Shown here: piece after piece, positions 29,509 through 37,013 of the stretch | How the letters are laid out: each line of letters begins with the position of its first letter | How positions within the stretch are numbered: position 1 is the stretch's first letter | Assembly: GCA_030681835.1 (NCBI GenBank) | Contig: JAUXRN010000202.1 | Span: forward strand, 1-37,013 | Length of the DNA stretch: 37,013 nt | DNA from: Actinomycetota bacterium | GTDB lineage: Bacteria > Actinomycetota > Actinomycetes > S36-B12 | Direction: 5' to 3' | Notes under the pieces: model-generated | Seen by the model: the letters and a program-made list of their open reading frames with translations, nothing else | Database searches by the model: none | What the model was told of the DNA's origin: nothing | Made by a program: the position numbers and the translations under genes

Positions 29509-31344
29509 ATGTCCCACTACAAGAGCAACCTGCGCGACCTCGAGTTCAACGTGTTCGAGGTCTTCGGCGCGGCCGACCGCATGGGCCATGGGCCTTACCA
29601 CGACATGGACGTCGACACCGCCCGGTCGATCCTGGGCGAGGTCGACCGACTGGCCACGGGCCCGCTTGCCGAGCCCTTCGCGGATGCGGACCGCAACCCG
29701 CCGATCTACGACCCGGTCACCAAGTCGGTCACGATGCCCGAAGGCTTCCGCAAGTCCTACGAGGCCCTCATGGACTCCGAGTGGTGGCGCCTGGACCTGC
29801 CCGAGCACCTCGGCGGCACCGGCGCGCCCCCGTCGTTGCGCTGGGCGGCGAGCGAGCTCATGCTCGGCAGCAACCCTGGTGCCTTCATGTTCATGTCCGG
29901 GCCTGGCTTCGCCGCGATCCTCGACCACCTCGGCAATGCCGACCAGAAGCGCTGGGCCGAGTTGATGATCGACAAGCGCTGGGGCGCCACGATGGTCCTG
30001 ACCGAGCCTGACGCGGGGTCCGATGTCGGTGCTGGTCGCGCTCGCGCCTTCGACAACGGCGACGGCACGTGGCGCATCGAGGGTGTCAAGCGCTTCATCA
30101 CGTCGGGTGAGCACGACATGGCTGACAACATCGTGCACCTGGTCCTTGCCCGGCCCGAGGGCGCCGGCGCCGGCACCAAGGGCCTGTCGCTGTTCGTCGT
30201 GCCCAAGTTCTTCGTCGACCTGGAGTCGGGCGAGATCGGCGCCCGCAACGGCGTCTACGCCACTAACGTCGAGAAGAAGATGGGCCTGAAGGTCTCGACC
30301 ACGTGCGAGCTCACCTTTGGCGAGAAGGAGCCGGCAATCGGCTGGCTCGTCGGCGACGTCCACGACGGCATCGCCCAGATGTTCAAGGTCATCGAGTACG
30401 CCCGCATGATGGTCGGCACGAAGGCCATCGCCACCCTGTCCACGGGCTACCTCAACGCACTGGACTACGCCAAGACCCGCGTTCAGGGCGCCGACCTCAC
30501 CGAGATGATGGACAAGACGGCCCCCCGCGTCACGATCACGCACCACCCCGACGTCCGGCGCAGCCTCATGCTGCTCAAGTCGTACTCCGAGGGGCTGCGA
30601 GCGCTGGTCGCGTACACCGCCTACTGGCAGGACCTGATCGAGCTCGGCCAGGCCGGTGACTCCGACATCGACCTCGACACCGCGGAACGCGTGAACGACC
30701 TCCTGCTCCCGATCGTCAAGGGCGTCGGCTCCGAGCGCTCGTACGAGATGCTGGCGGTCGCCCTGCAGACCTACGGAGGCTCCGGCTTCCTGCAGGACTA
30801 CCCGATCGAGCAGTACATCCGGGACGCGAAGATCGACACGCTGTACGAAGGCACGACCGCGATCCAGGGGCTGGACTTCTTCTTCCGCAAGATGGTCCGT
30901 GACCAGTTCCACGCCATCACCTACCTGGCCGCTCAGATCACCGAGACGGTCAAGGGCGACGAAGGCTCCGGCCAGCTGTCGGCCGAACGCGAGCTGCTCG
31001 GCAAGGCGCTCGAGGACGTGCAGGGCATGGTGGGCACCCTGGGCACCTGGGCGATGGCCTCGCAGCAGGACGCCAAGGAGATCTACCGCGTGGGGCTCAA
31101 CACCACCCGGCTGCTCATGGCTACCGGTGACCTGGTCATCGGCTGGCTGCTCCTGCGCCAGGCAGAGGTCGCCAGTGCGGCACTCGCCGCAGGCCCGGCC
31201 GAGCGTGACCGTGCCTTCTACCTCGGCAAGGTGGAGACGGCCAAGTGGTTCGCCCGCAACCGGCTCCCGCTGCTGTCCGCCGAGCGGGTCATCGCCGAGG
31301 CCACCACCCTGGACATCATGGAGATGCCCGAGGAAGCCTTCTAG
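29509..31344 (+). CDS. fadE5: Acyl-CoA dehydrogenase FadE5
   Basis: This 611-residue FAD enzyme matches the long FadE5-type acyl-CoA dehydrogenases from end to end. It starts [20 protein letters not shown], then has [47 protein letters not shown], and [31 protein letters not shown]. The last segment contains the Glu in YEGT at the usual catalytic position. A C-terminal extension typical of this class follows. It performs the first oxidation of fatty acyl-CoA in beta-oxidation. The ATG has GGAGG 7 bases upstream. Transcription appears controlled by the double palindrome just upstream. It links to the neighbouring WS/DGAT lipid storage theme. Confidence 0.93.
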   Translation: MSHYKSNLRDLEFNVFEVFGAADRMGHGPYHDMDVDTARSILGEVDRLATGPLAEPFADADRNPPIYDPVTKSVTMPEGFRKSYEALMDSEWWRLDLPEHLGGTGAPPSLRWAASELMLGSNPGAFMFMSGPGFAAILDHLGNADQKRWAELMIDKRWGATMVLTEPDAGSDVGAGRARAFDNGDGTWRIEGVKRFITSGEHDMADNIVHLVLARPEGAGAGTKGLSLFVVPKFFVDLESGEIGARNGVYATNVEKKMGLKVSTTCELTFGEKEPAIGWLVGDVHDGIAQMFKVIEYARMMVGTKAIATLSTGYLNALDYAKTRVQGADLTEMMDKTAPRVTITHHPDVRRSLMLLKSYSEGLRALVAYTAYWQDLIELGQAGDSDIDLDTAERVNDLLLPIVKGVGSERSYEMLAVALQTYGGSGFLQDYPIEQYIRDAKIDTLYEGTTAIQGLDFFFRKMVRDQFHAITYLAAQITETVKGDEGSGQLSAERELLGKALEDVQGMVGTLGTWAMASQQDAKEIYRVGLNTTRLLMATGDLVIGWLLLRQAEVASAALAAGPAERDRAFYLGKVETAKWFARNRLPLLSAERVIAEATTLDIMEMPEEAF

Positions 31345-31366
31345 ATCCCGGTCCCGTCGAGGGTCG

Positions 31367-31372
31367 TACGCT
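31367..31372 (+). promoter_or_regulatory. -10 box, leaderless start of CopD-CtaG gene
   Basis: TACGCT is followed by 6 bases and the GTG at 31379. It lies in the 34-bp gap after fadE5. Confidence 0.45.
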
Positions 31373-31378
31373 CACAAC

Positions 31379-33394
31379 GTGACGCGTCCGGCCCTCGACT
31401 CATCGGCGGGCACGACGCTCCCCCTCGTGGCGATCGGTGCCGGCCTGGCGGCCGTCGCGGTGGCCGCGGCGGCCGTCGGCCTCGTGCTGGCCGGCGGGTC
31501 GTACGAGCCCCCGCCGCCGGGCCTGCCTGACCCTGGCCCCCTTGTCTCCTGGGGTGCCCCGGTCCTGCGCACCCTGACCGACCTCGCCGCCGTCGCGACC
31601 ATCGGCTGGCTGCTGGCGGCCACCGCCCTGGACCCGTCTGGCCGGGACGGAGTGGTCTCGCCCGCGGGGCGGCGTGACGTCCTGCGGGCCGCGGCTGCGG
31701 CGGGCCTGTGGTGCCTGCTTGCCCTGATGCAGATGGTGTTCGAGCTCGGAACCGTCCTGGGCATCCCGCTCTCCGAGGCAGCGAGCCCCGACATCGTCTC
31801 GACGTACGCCACCGAGGTGCCCACCACCCGGGCTTTGCTGGCCATGGCGATCCTCGCCGCAATCGTCGCCATTGCGGGCTTCACGACGTCGACGACGGGT
31901 GCCGCAGCCGCCTGGCTGCTCCTGTCGGTCGTGGCGATAGCGCTCCCCTCGCTCGCCGGGCACAGCGCGGGACTCGGCGACCACGCACTGGCCACGTCCG
32001 CCGGGGTTTCGCACGTCGTGGCCGCCGTGCTCTGGATGGGTGGACTGGTCGCCCTCGCCCTCCACGCATTCCGGCGCGACGTCCCGCTGCGCCGGCCGGT
32101 CGAGCGCTTCTCGACGCTCGCGCTTGTCTGCATCGCCCTGCTCGCCGCGAGCGGGGCCGCCAACGCATACACGCGACTGGACAATCCCGGGCAGTTGCTG
32201 ACCACCGGATACGGGCAAGTGATCCTGGCGAAGACCGGCCTGATCATCGTCCTCGGCATCATCGGCTGGCTGATCCGGCGCCGCATCATCGGGTCGCTTG
32301 ACCGGTCGCGGCGAGCCGGCGTGTTCGCCCGCATCGCCGGGCTGGAACTGCTGATCATGGCGGCAGCCCTGGGCCTGGGCGTCGCCTTGGCGTCGAGCCC
32401 GACGCCGCGCGTGCTGGTCGACCTGCCCACGTACGGAGAGAGCCTGCTGGGCTTTCCCTACCCACCCGAGCCGACGATCGCGAACGTGGCCCTGACCTTC
32501 CGCCTCGACGCGCTCTTCTTCGTCGGCACGATCCTGGCCGGCGTGCTCTACCTGGCGGGCGCGATCCGGCTGGCCCGACGTGGCGACCACTGGCCGGTGC
32601 TGCGGACGGTCTCGTGGCTGGCCGGGCTGGCAGTGGTGCTCTGGTGTACCAACGCCGGCATCTCCGCCTACGCACAGGTGTCCGTGGGGCTGCACATGCT
32701 CCAGCACATGACCCTCACGATGCTCGGCCCGATCTTCCTGGTCATGGGGGCTCCTGCGACCCTCGCCCTACGGGCGCTCAAGCCCGCCGTGGGCAACGAG
32801 CGCGGGCCGCGCGAGTGGCTGGTGTGGCTCCTGCACAGCTGGATCACGCGCCTCCTGACCAACCCGATCTACGTGTTCATCGTGTACGTCATCGGCCTGT
32901 ACGGCCTCTATTTCACCCCGGCCTTCGGCTGGCTCATGGGCAGCCACGTCGGGCACGTCGTCATGCAGGTGCACTTCATCGTGTCCGGCTACCTCTTCTA
33001 CTGGGTGCTCATCGGGATCGACCCCCGGCCCCGGCCGCTGCCCTACTGGGGACGGCTGCTGCTGCTCCTGCTGGCCCTGTCCGTCCACGGGTTCTTCGCG
33101 GTCGCCCTGATGAGCGGCACCACCCCCCTGGCCGCCGAGTGGTACTCCCTGGTCCAGCCACCGTGGGTCGTCGATCCACTGAAGGACAGCCTCAACGGCG
33201 GCCAGGTCGCCTGGGCGCTGTCCGAGATCCCGAGCCTGATCGTGCTCGTCGCCATCGCCGTCCAGTGGTCGCGCAGCGACGAGCGGGAGGCCACCCGGGC
33301 CGACCGGCAGGCCGACCGCGACGGCGACGCCGAGCTCGCCGCCTACAACGACCGGCTGGCCGGGCTGGCCCGGCGTGATCAGGACGGCACGTAG
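31379..33394 (+). CDS. CopD-CtaG fusion membrane protein (copper handling / cytochrome oxidase assembly)
   Basis: The 671-residue polytopic protein has two parts. The N-terminal part (about residues 1-330) is a CopD-type copper resistance/uptake domain with HVVAAVLWMGGLVALALHAF and LAASGAANAYTRL. The C-terminal part (about 360-640) is a CtaG (caa3-type oxidase assembly) domain with LHMLQHMTLTMLGPIFLVMGAPATLALRAL and HVGHVVMQVHFIVSGYLFYWVLIGIDP; the histidines are probable metal ligands. The same fusion is known in mycobacteria (Rv0102). It would move copper across the membrane and help load cytochrome oxidase. GTG at 31379 is the likely leaderless start. A charged cytoplasmic tail of about 40 residues ends the protein. 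Confidence 0.88.
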   Translation: MTRPALDSSAGTTLPLVAIGAGLAAVAVAAAAVGLVLAGGSYEPPPPGLPDPGPLVSWGAPVLRTLTDLAAVATIGWLLAATALDPSGRDGVVSPAGRRDVLRAAAAAGLWCLLALMQMVFELGTVLGIPLSEAASPDIVSTYATEVPTTRALLAMAILAAIVAIAGFTTSTTGAAAAWLLLSVVAIALPSLAGHSAGLGDHALATSAGVSHVVAAVLWMGGLVALALHAFRRDVPLRRPVERFSTLALVCIALLAASGAANAYTRLDNPGQLLTTGYGQVILAKTGLIIVLGIIGWLIRRRIIGSLDRSRRAGVFARIAGLELLIMAAALGLGVALASSPTPRVLVDLPTYGESLLGFPYPPEPTIANVALTFRLDALFFVGTILAGVLYLAGAIRLARRGDHWPVLRTVSWLAGLAVVLWCTNAGISAYAQVSVGLHMLQHMTLTMLGPIFLVMGAPATLALRALKPAVGNERGPREWLVWLLHSWITRLLTNPIYVFIVYVIGLYGLYFTPAFGWLMGSHVGHVVMQVHFIVSGYLFYWVLIGIDPRPRPLPYWGRLLLLLLALSVHGFFAVALMSGTTPLAAEWYSLVQPPWVVDPLKDSLNGGQVAWALSEIPSLIVLVAIAVQWSRSDEREATRADRQADRDGDAELAAYNDRLAGLARRDQDGT

Positions 33395-33398
33395 TCAT

Positions 33399-33414
33399 AT
33401 ACCCTAGGGGGTAT
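33399..33414. promoter_or_regulatory. CsoR/CstR-type operator over the rhodanese start
   Basis: ATACCC-TAGG-GGGTAT is an inverted repeat with perfect 6-base arms and a central G/C tract, the pattern recognised by CsoR/RcnR-family repressors (copper CsoR, persulfide CstR). The right arm contains the first two bases of the ATG at 33413-33415. The candidate -10 box TATACC (33398-33403) is inside the left arm. Binding would block both promoter and start. Confidence 0.6.
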
Positions 33415-33856
33415 GCGGAAGACACCGATCCTCGTTGCCCTGGCCCTCACTGCGCTGCTCGCAGCCGGCTGCTCGTCGACCTCGGCCGACCCGGCCGCCT
33501 CGGCTCCGGCGGCCGTTACGCAGGTCAGCGCCCCTGCGGCGCCCGAACGGGTGGATGCCCCCTACTTCGCGGCCGCCGTAGCCACCCCGGGAGTCGTCGT
33601 CCTCGACGTGCGCACGCCCGAGGAGTACGCGACGGGCTACATCTCCGGAGCGGTGAACATCGACGCCCAGGGTGCTGACTTCGCCGCGCAGGTGGGCACC
33701 CTTGACCCCGAGGCGACCTACGCCGTCTACTGCCGCAGCGGCAACCGATCGGCGGGGGCCGTCGCGGCGATGTCCGCGGCTGGCATCCAGCACGTCTACG
33801 AACTGGAGAGCGGCATCGTCGGCTGGCAGGAGGCCGGGTATCCGCTCGAGGGCTGA
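33413..33856 (+). CDS. Rhodanese-domain lipoprotein
   Basis: The 147-residue exported lipoprotein has signal peptide and lipobox LLAAGC (Cys20), an Ala/Pro-rich linker, then a single rhodanese domain. That domain starts VVVLDVRTPEEYATGYISGAVNI and has active-site loop CRSGNRS with Cys107. It would carry or transfer sulfane sulfur at the outer face of the membrane. No Shine-Dalgarno site with normal spacing exists; TATACC lies 9 bases before the ATG, so the mRNA is probably leaderless. A CsoR/CstR-like operator over the start fits control by persulfide or copper. The CopD-CtaG gene lies 18 bp upstream. Confidence 0.88.
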   Translation: MRKTPILVALALTALLAAGCSSTSADPAASAPAAVTQVSAPAAPERVDAPYFAAAVATPGVVVLDVRTPEEYATGYISGAVNIDAQGADFAAQVGTLDPEATYAVYCRSGNRSAGAVAAMSAAGIQHVYELESGIVGWQEAGYPLEG

Positions 33857-33863
33857 CCTGCTT

Positions 33864-33869
33864 TACCGT
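33864..33869 (+). promoter_or_regulatory. -10 box, leaderless start of L,D-transpeptidase-like gene
   Basis: TACCGT is followed by 6 bases and the GTG at 33876. It is 8 bp after the rhodanese stop. Confidence 0.5.
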
Positions 33870-33875
33870 AGTGAG

Positions 33876-34637
33876 GTGAGACTTCCCCGCGCACTCGTCG
33901 GCGCCACGGCAGTGCTGGCCGCCCTGCTGGCGATTCCCAGCGCCGGCGCGGCCGAGCGGGCGCCGTACCACCCGACCAACCTGGCCAATGTGGGGCAGGC
34001 CGGCCAGGTCATCGTCGTCACGGCGGATTCCTGGTCCACCACCTACGCCACCCTGCGGGCGTACGAGCGTGACGGCAACGGCGGCTGGCGACAGGTCCTG
34101 CCGGCTACTCCCGCGCGCCTCGGCTGGAGCGGCCTGGTCGTCGCGGACGACCGCAGGCAGGGCACCGGTAAGACACCCGCAGGCACGTTCGGGATCGTCA
34201 GCGCCTTCGGGCGCAAGGCCGACCCAGGGACGTCGCTGGACTACGTCCAGGTGGATCGCAACGACGCGTGGACCTACAACCCCGCGAACCCCGCCACCTA
34301 CAACGTCTTCCAGACGGTCGACCGCTCATGGGCGTCCTACGGCGGGTACGTCGAGCGGCTGTGGTCCTACGGCCGGCAATACGACTACGTGGCCGTCATG
34401 GACTACAACCTGCCCGACGGCCCCATCCGCGTCGGCGCCGATGGCGTACGCCGGGCCACCCAGCCCGCCGACACGAGGGCCGGCGGGGGGATCTTCCTGC
34501 ATGTCACCAACGGCAAGGTGACGGCCGGCTGCATCGCGATCCCGGAGGCAGCGATGCGCAGCGTGCTGCAGTGGCTGAAGCCGGCCCGAAACCCCGCCAT
34601 CGTCGTCGGCCCCGAGTCGGTCATCGACCGGATGTAG
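33876..34637 (+). CDS. Secreted L,D-transpeptidase-like (YkuD-type) protein
   Basis: The 253-residue exported protein has a signal peptide (cleavage near AGA-AER, residue 26). A domain with GKTPAGTFGIVSAFG follows, and the catalytic-like motif HVTNGKVTAGCIAI places His209 and Cys219 in the spacing expected of YkuD enzymes (HxxxG...GCI). The canonical SHGC form is replaced by TAGC. The family cross-links peptidoglycan 3-3 or attaches proteins to the wall; here the exact role is inferred. GTG at 33876 is chosen because of the leaderless -10 box. The gene converges on the amidase with a long hairpin between. Confidence 0.8.
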   Translation: MRLPRALVGATAVLAALLAIPSAGAAERAPYHPTNLANVGQAGQVIVVTADSWSTTYATLRAYERDGNGGWRQVLPATPARLGWSGLVVADDRRQGTGKTPAGTFGIVSAFGRKADPGTSLDYVQVDRNDAWTYNPANPATYNVFQTVDRSWASYGGYVERLWSYGRQYDYVAVMDYNLPDGPIRVGADGVRRATQPADTRAGGGIFLHVTNGKVTAGCIAIPEAAMRSVLQWLKPARNPAIVVGPESVIDRM

Positions 34638-34641
34638 TCGG

Positions 34642-34700
34642 CGACACCAGCGCCTGGCGTCGCACGAGCGCCACCGGAACGACGCCACGTGCTGGTGTCG
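34642..34700. terminator. Long nested bidirectional hairpin between convergent genes
   Basis: CGACACCAGC (34642-34651) pairs perfectly with GCTGGTGTCG (34691-34700). Inside it TGGCGTCG (34655-34662) pairs with CGACGCCA (34680-34687). Only three bases per side separate the two stems, and the loop is 17 bases. The structure fills the 68-bp gap between two convergent genes and can fold on either strand. There is no T-run, as is common for actinobacterial terminators. Confidence 0.75.
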
Positions 34701-34705
34701 GCTGG

Positions 34706-35491
34706 TCAGCGCAGGCGGATGTCCTGGAGCACCGGGAACTGCGCCCGCCATTCCTCGCTCGTCGCCGGCTCCACTTCGACGACGAGGACCTCTGCCTGGG
34801 TACCGGCCTGGCCGATCACTGCGCCCTTGGCGTCCACCACGACCGAGCGCCCGCCGAGGGTGATGCCCGGCTGCTCGCCCACCTCGTTGCAGGCGATCAG
34901 CAGCAGCTGGTTCTCGATGGCGCGGGCACGCGTGAGGACATCCCAGTGCTCGATGCGCAGGGTCGGCCACCCGGACGTGAGCACGACCGCGGTGGCCCCG
35001 CCCTCGGTGAGCGCCCGGAACAGCTCGGGAAACCGCAGGTCGTAGCAGGTCGCCAGGCCCGTCGGGCCCAACGGCGTGTCGACGACGACGAGCTCGTCCC
35101 CTCCGCTCATGAGCACGGTCTCGCCGCCGTCGAAGCCGAAGAGATGGATCTTGCGATACGTGGTGACGAGCGAGCCGTCCGACCCGAACAGCAGGCTGGT
35201 GTTGAAGTACTGCCCATCGTCGGCGGCCTCCGCGATGGAACCGCCATGGATCCAGATCCCGTGCCGCGCCGCCAGTCCGCCGAGGGCCGACGCGATAGGC
35301 CCGTCGACCGGTTGGGCGTGCTGGCGAGCGGCATCCACGTCGAAGGCGCCGACATGCCACAGTTCCGGCAGGACGAGCATGTCCACCGAAGGTCCGGTGG
35401 CGTCCACGAGTTCCAGCGTCCGGGTGACCCGCTTCTCCACGGGCTCCGCGGACGAGCAGTCGAGCTGGAGGAGTCCGACGCGCACGCTCAT
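34706..35491 (-). CDS. Carbon-nitrogen hydrolase (nitrilase/omega-amidase family)
   Basis: This 261-residue cytoplasmic enzyme has the full Glu-Lys-Cys triad of the nitrilase superfamily: Glu43 in LPELW, Lys114 in YRKIHLFGF, and Cys149 in TCYDLRFPE. The context is closest to omega-amidase/Nit2-like and short-chain amidases, which release ammonia from amides such as alpha-ketoglutaramate. Exact substrate is not determined. A TAGAGT -10 box stands 6 bases before the ATG, so the start looks leaderless. It is divergent from the mycothiol-type enzyme gene with 59 bp between starts. Confidence 0.88.
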   Translation of the reverse strand: MSVRVGLLQLDCSSAEPVEKRVTRTLELVDATGPSVDMLVLPELWHVGAFDVDAARQHAQPVDGPIASALGGLAARHGIWIHGGSIAEAADDGQYFNTSLLFGSDGSLVTTYRKIHLFGFDGGETVLMSGGDELVVVDTPLGPTGLATCYDLRFPELFRALTEGGATAVVLTSGWPTLRIEHWDVLTRARAIENQLLLIACNEVGEQPGITLGGRSVVVDAKGAVIGQAGTQAEVLVVEVEPATSEEWRAQFPVLQDIRLR

Positions 35492-35497
35492 GGCGGG

Positions 35498-35503
35498 ACT
35501 CTA
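35498..35503 (-). promoter_or_regulatory. -10 box, leaderless start of amidase
   Basis: TAGAGT on the minus strand is followed by 6 bases and the ATG at 35491. Confidence 0.5.
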
Positions 35504-35536
35504 CGCATTCGCGGCCGCGGGCCGGCCCGGTCGCCC

Positions 35537-35542
35537 TAGGGT
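35537..35542 (+). promoter_or_regulatory. -10 box, leaderless start of maleylpyruvate-isomerase-family gene
   Basis: TAGGGT is followed by 8 bases and the ATG at 35551; there is no ribosome-binding site. Confidence 0.45.
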
Positions 35543-35550
35543 CAACGTCC

Positions 35551-36384
35551 ATGGATCCCACCACGACCGACCAGACCACCGCCGAGCTCATCGAGGCCTG
35601 GCAGGAGGCGCTCACGGCCGTGGCCGACCTGGCTGCAGGCGCCACGGCAGCGGAATGGGCCCTGGCCTCCCCGTGCCCGGGCTGGACGGTGGGCGACGTG
35701 GTCGCGCACGTGACCGACATCGAGGACTTCCTCAGCGGCGCACCCCGTCCTGACCACACGCCGGACTTCGCCACGCTGCCGCACGCCCAGGGTTTCGTGG
35801 GCCAGCTCACCGAGACCGGGGTCGACTTCCGCCGGGGCCGAACGCCCGCCGAGGTGGTTGCCGAGCTTCGTGCGGTCATCCCGCTGCGCCGATCCCAGGT
35901 CGATGCGGTCCCCGAGGGCGAGGAGGTCATGGGCCCGTTCCTCGCGCCGATGTCCATCCCCCGGCTCATGCGGATGCGCACGTTCGACACGTGGGTGCAC
36001 GAACAGGACATCCGTACCGCCGTGGGCCGTGACGGTGGCTGGGACACTCCGCCGGCCATCGTCGCCTTCCAGCAGATGGTCCGCGCCGTGCCCTACATCT
36101 GGGGCAAGAACCTGCGAGCACCGGCCGGAACCGTGCTGCGGGTGACGGTCACCGGACCGGCTCTCCAGGCGGATACGTACGCCACCGTGGACGCGTCGGG
36201 CAAGGGAGTCGCCTGCGACGCGCTCGACCCCACCGTCTGGCTCGAGGCCGCGTGGCCCGACTTCATGGCCTTGGCCTGCGGCCGGGTGGATCCAGCCGAC
36301 CGCGCGCTGAGATCACGGATCGCGCTGACCGGCGACGCCGACCTCGCGGCAGCCCTGCTCCCCGCGATGTCGGTCACGCCGTAG
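35551..36384 (+). CDS. Maleylpyruvate isomerase family mycothiol-dependent enzyme
   Basis: The 277-residue protein has an N-terminal DinB-like four-helix metal-binding domain with CPGWTVGDVVAHVTDIE (His53) and RTFDTWVHEQDIR, the ligand-bearing helices of mycothiol-dependent maleylpyruvate isomerases and mycothiol S-transferases. A smaller C-terminal alpha/beta domain (LRVTVTGPALQADTYATVDASG) follows. It probably binds a divalent metal that activates mycothiol for isomerisation or conjugation. The substrate is unknown. The presence of the family is one of the lineage markers. It converges on the E2 gene with 7 bp between the coding ends. Confidence 0.85.
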   Translation: MDPTTTDQTTAELIEAWQEALTAVADLAAGATAAEWALASPCPGWTVGDVVAHVTDIEDFLSGAPRPDHTPDFATLPHAQGFVGQLTETGVDFRRGRTPAEVVAELRAVIPLRRSQVDAVPEGEEVMGPFLAPMSIPRLMRMRTFDTWVHEQDIRTAVGRDGGWDTPPAIVAFQQMVRAVPYIWGKNLRAPAGTVLRVTVTGPALQADTYATVDASGKGVACDALDPTVWLEAAWPDFMALACGRVDPADRALRSRIALTGDADLAAALLPAMSVTP

Positions 36385-36391
36385 CGGTGCC

Positions 36392-37013
36392 CTAGTCCTC
36401 GATGCGATCGAGGAGCAGTTCGAGCGCTGGATCCTCCAGGAAGGTCGCGACCGAGCGCAGGGCCCGCGAGCCGAGTGCCCCGTCGATCACCCGGTGGTCG
36501 AAGGAATACGACAGCGTCATCACGGGGCGCACGACGACCTGTCCGTCGACTGCCCACGGGCGATCCAGCACCCGGCCCATGGCCAGGATCGACGTCTGCC
36601 CGGGGTTGATGATGGGCGTGCCTCCATCGACGCCGAAGACGCCGACGTTGGTAAGGGTGATGGTGCCCCCGGTCAGGTCGGCCGGCGTGCTGCGGCCGGC
36701 CCGGGCGGTGTCGATCAGCGCCTGCACCCGGCGCGCGAGGTCCACCAGGCCCAGGCCCGATGCGCCCTTGATCGTCGGCACGAGCAGGCCGCGCGGCGTG
36801 TCGGCCGCGATGCCGAGGTGCACGTCGCGGTGGATGACCACGTCAGCACCCTCGGCGGTGTCCACCCAGGTGGAATTGATGCGCGGATGCGCCCTCGCCG
36901 CCCGGATGAGTGCCGCCGCTACCAGCAGCATTGGGGAGACCCTGACGTCGGTATCCGAGGTGCGTACCCGCAAGCATGCGACGACCTCCATCGCCCGGCT
37001 CATGTCGACGTCG
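36392..37013 (-). CDS. Dihydrolipoamide acyltransferase (E2) catalytic domain, 5' end outside window
   Basis: Only the C-terminal ~207 residues are in the window; the frame is open through the right edge (VDVDMSRAMEVV at the start), so the gene continues beyond base 37013. The segment is the catalytic core of 2-oxoacid dehydrogenase E2 components: GLLVPTIKGASGLGL, GGTITLTNVGVFGVDGGTPIINPGQ and the active-site SFDHRVIDGA with catalytic His and Asp. It transfers the acyl group from lipoamide to CoA in a pyruvate, 2-oxoglutarate or branched-chain oxoacid complex; which one cannot be told without the missing lipoyl and E1-binding part. Confidence 0.9.
   Translation of the reverse strand, partial: DVDMSRAMEVVACLRVRTSDTDVRVSPMLLVAAALIRAARAHPRINSTWVDTAEGADVVIHRDVHLGIAADTPRGLLVPTIKGASGLGLVDLARRVQALIDTARAGRSTPADLTGGTITLTNVGVFGVDGGTPIINPGQTSILAMGRVLDRPWAVDGQVVVRPVMTLSYSFDHRVIDGALGSRALRSVATFLEDPALELLLDRIED

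Noticed and set aside
29479-30912. 477-codon minus-strand frame
   Set aside because: Antisense to fadE5, which matches its family from first to last residue.
34326-36059. 577-codon minus-strand frame crossing three genes
   Set aside because: It spans the hairpin and parts of three well-supported genes; low-complexity translation.

Overview
The window is a chromosomal segment of a high-GC Actinomycetota bacterium. The lineage call rests on four things: a complete three-gene route to decaprenylphosphoryl-arabinose (ubiA, dprE1, dprE2), a FadE5-type acyl-CoA dehydrogenase, a CopD-CtaG fusion of the mycobacterial type and a mycothiol-dependent-enzyme family protein. Many starts also look leaderless, with a TANNNT -10 box 6-9 nt before the start codon. 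I see no insertion sequence, prophage, integrase, CRISPR array or rRNA. No gene-free stretch exceeds 300 bp. The largest gaps are 8690-8918, 22297-22508, 29375-29508 and 24279-24410, and each holds inverted repeats described below.

Left part (1-1860): a small DUF6457 protein, tRNA-Gly(CCC), a small lipoprotein, an alpha/beta hydrolase, and a decayed remnant of a DUF2237 gene just upstream of that hydrolase.

1874-8689 (minus): a polyamine operon, potD-potB-potC-potA, followed by a PuuB-like FAD amine oxidase and a gamma-aminobutyraldehyde-type dehydrogenase. Together they would import putrescine or spermidine and oxidise it.

8919-13076 (plus): divergent from the polyamine operon is a four-gene operon with 4-bp overlaps at every junction. 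It encodes a TetR regulator, a GT1-type glycosyltransferase, a maltokinase/glucosamine-kinase-like phosphotransferase and a double-SIS protein that resembles the isomerase half of GlmS. The SIS protein keeps the catalytic Glu/His pair but lacks the lysine-bearing C-tail. This amino-sugar cluster is my best candidate for an undescribed system.

13097-16708: DUF2237, VOC and small secreted proteins, then an alpha/beta hydrolase translationally coupled to a WS/DGAT acyltransferase (neutral lipid synthesis).

16721-24278 (minus): a sugar-type ABC system with an unusual ATPase-permease fusion, a second separate permease and a lipoprotein binding protein, plus an SDR dehydrogenase. Upstream lies an AcoR-like regulator whose AAA+ domain has lost the sigma-54 contact loop and Walker B acids.

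24411-29374 (minus): a secreted hydrolase with a membrane protein, then the cell-wall arabinan precursor operon DUF6069-ubiA-dprE1-dprE2. The DprE1 has Ala where Mycobacterium tuberculosis has the benzothiazinone-reactive Cys387.

29446-37013: fadE5 under a promoter bracketed by two near-identical palindromes; the CopD-CtaG fusion; a rhodanese lipoprotein whose start codon lies in a CsoR/CstR-type operator; an L,D-transpeptidase-like protein; a long nested hairpin between convergent genes; a nitrilase-family amidase; a mycothiol-dependent-type enzyme; and the 3' part of a 2-oxoacid dehydrogenase E2 gene cut by the window edge.
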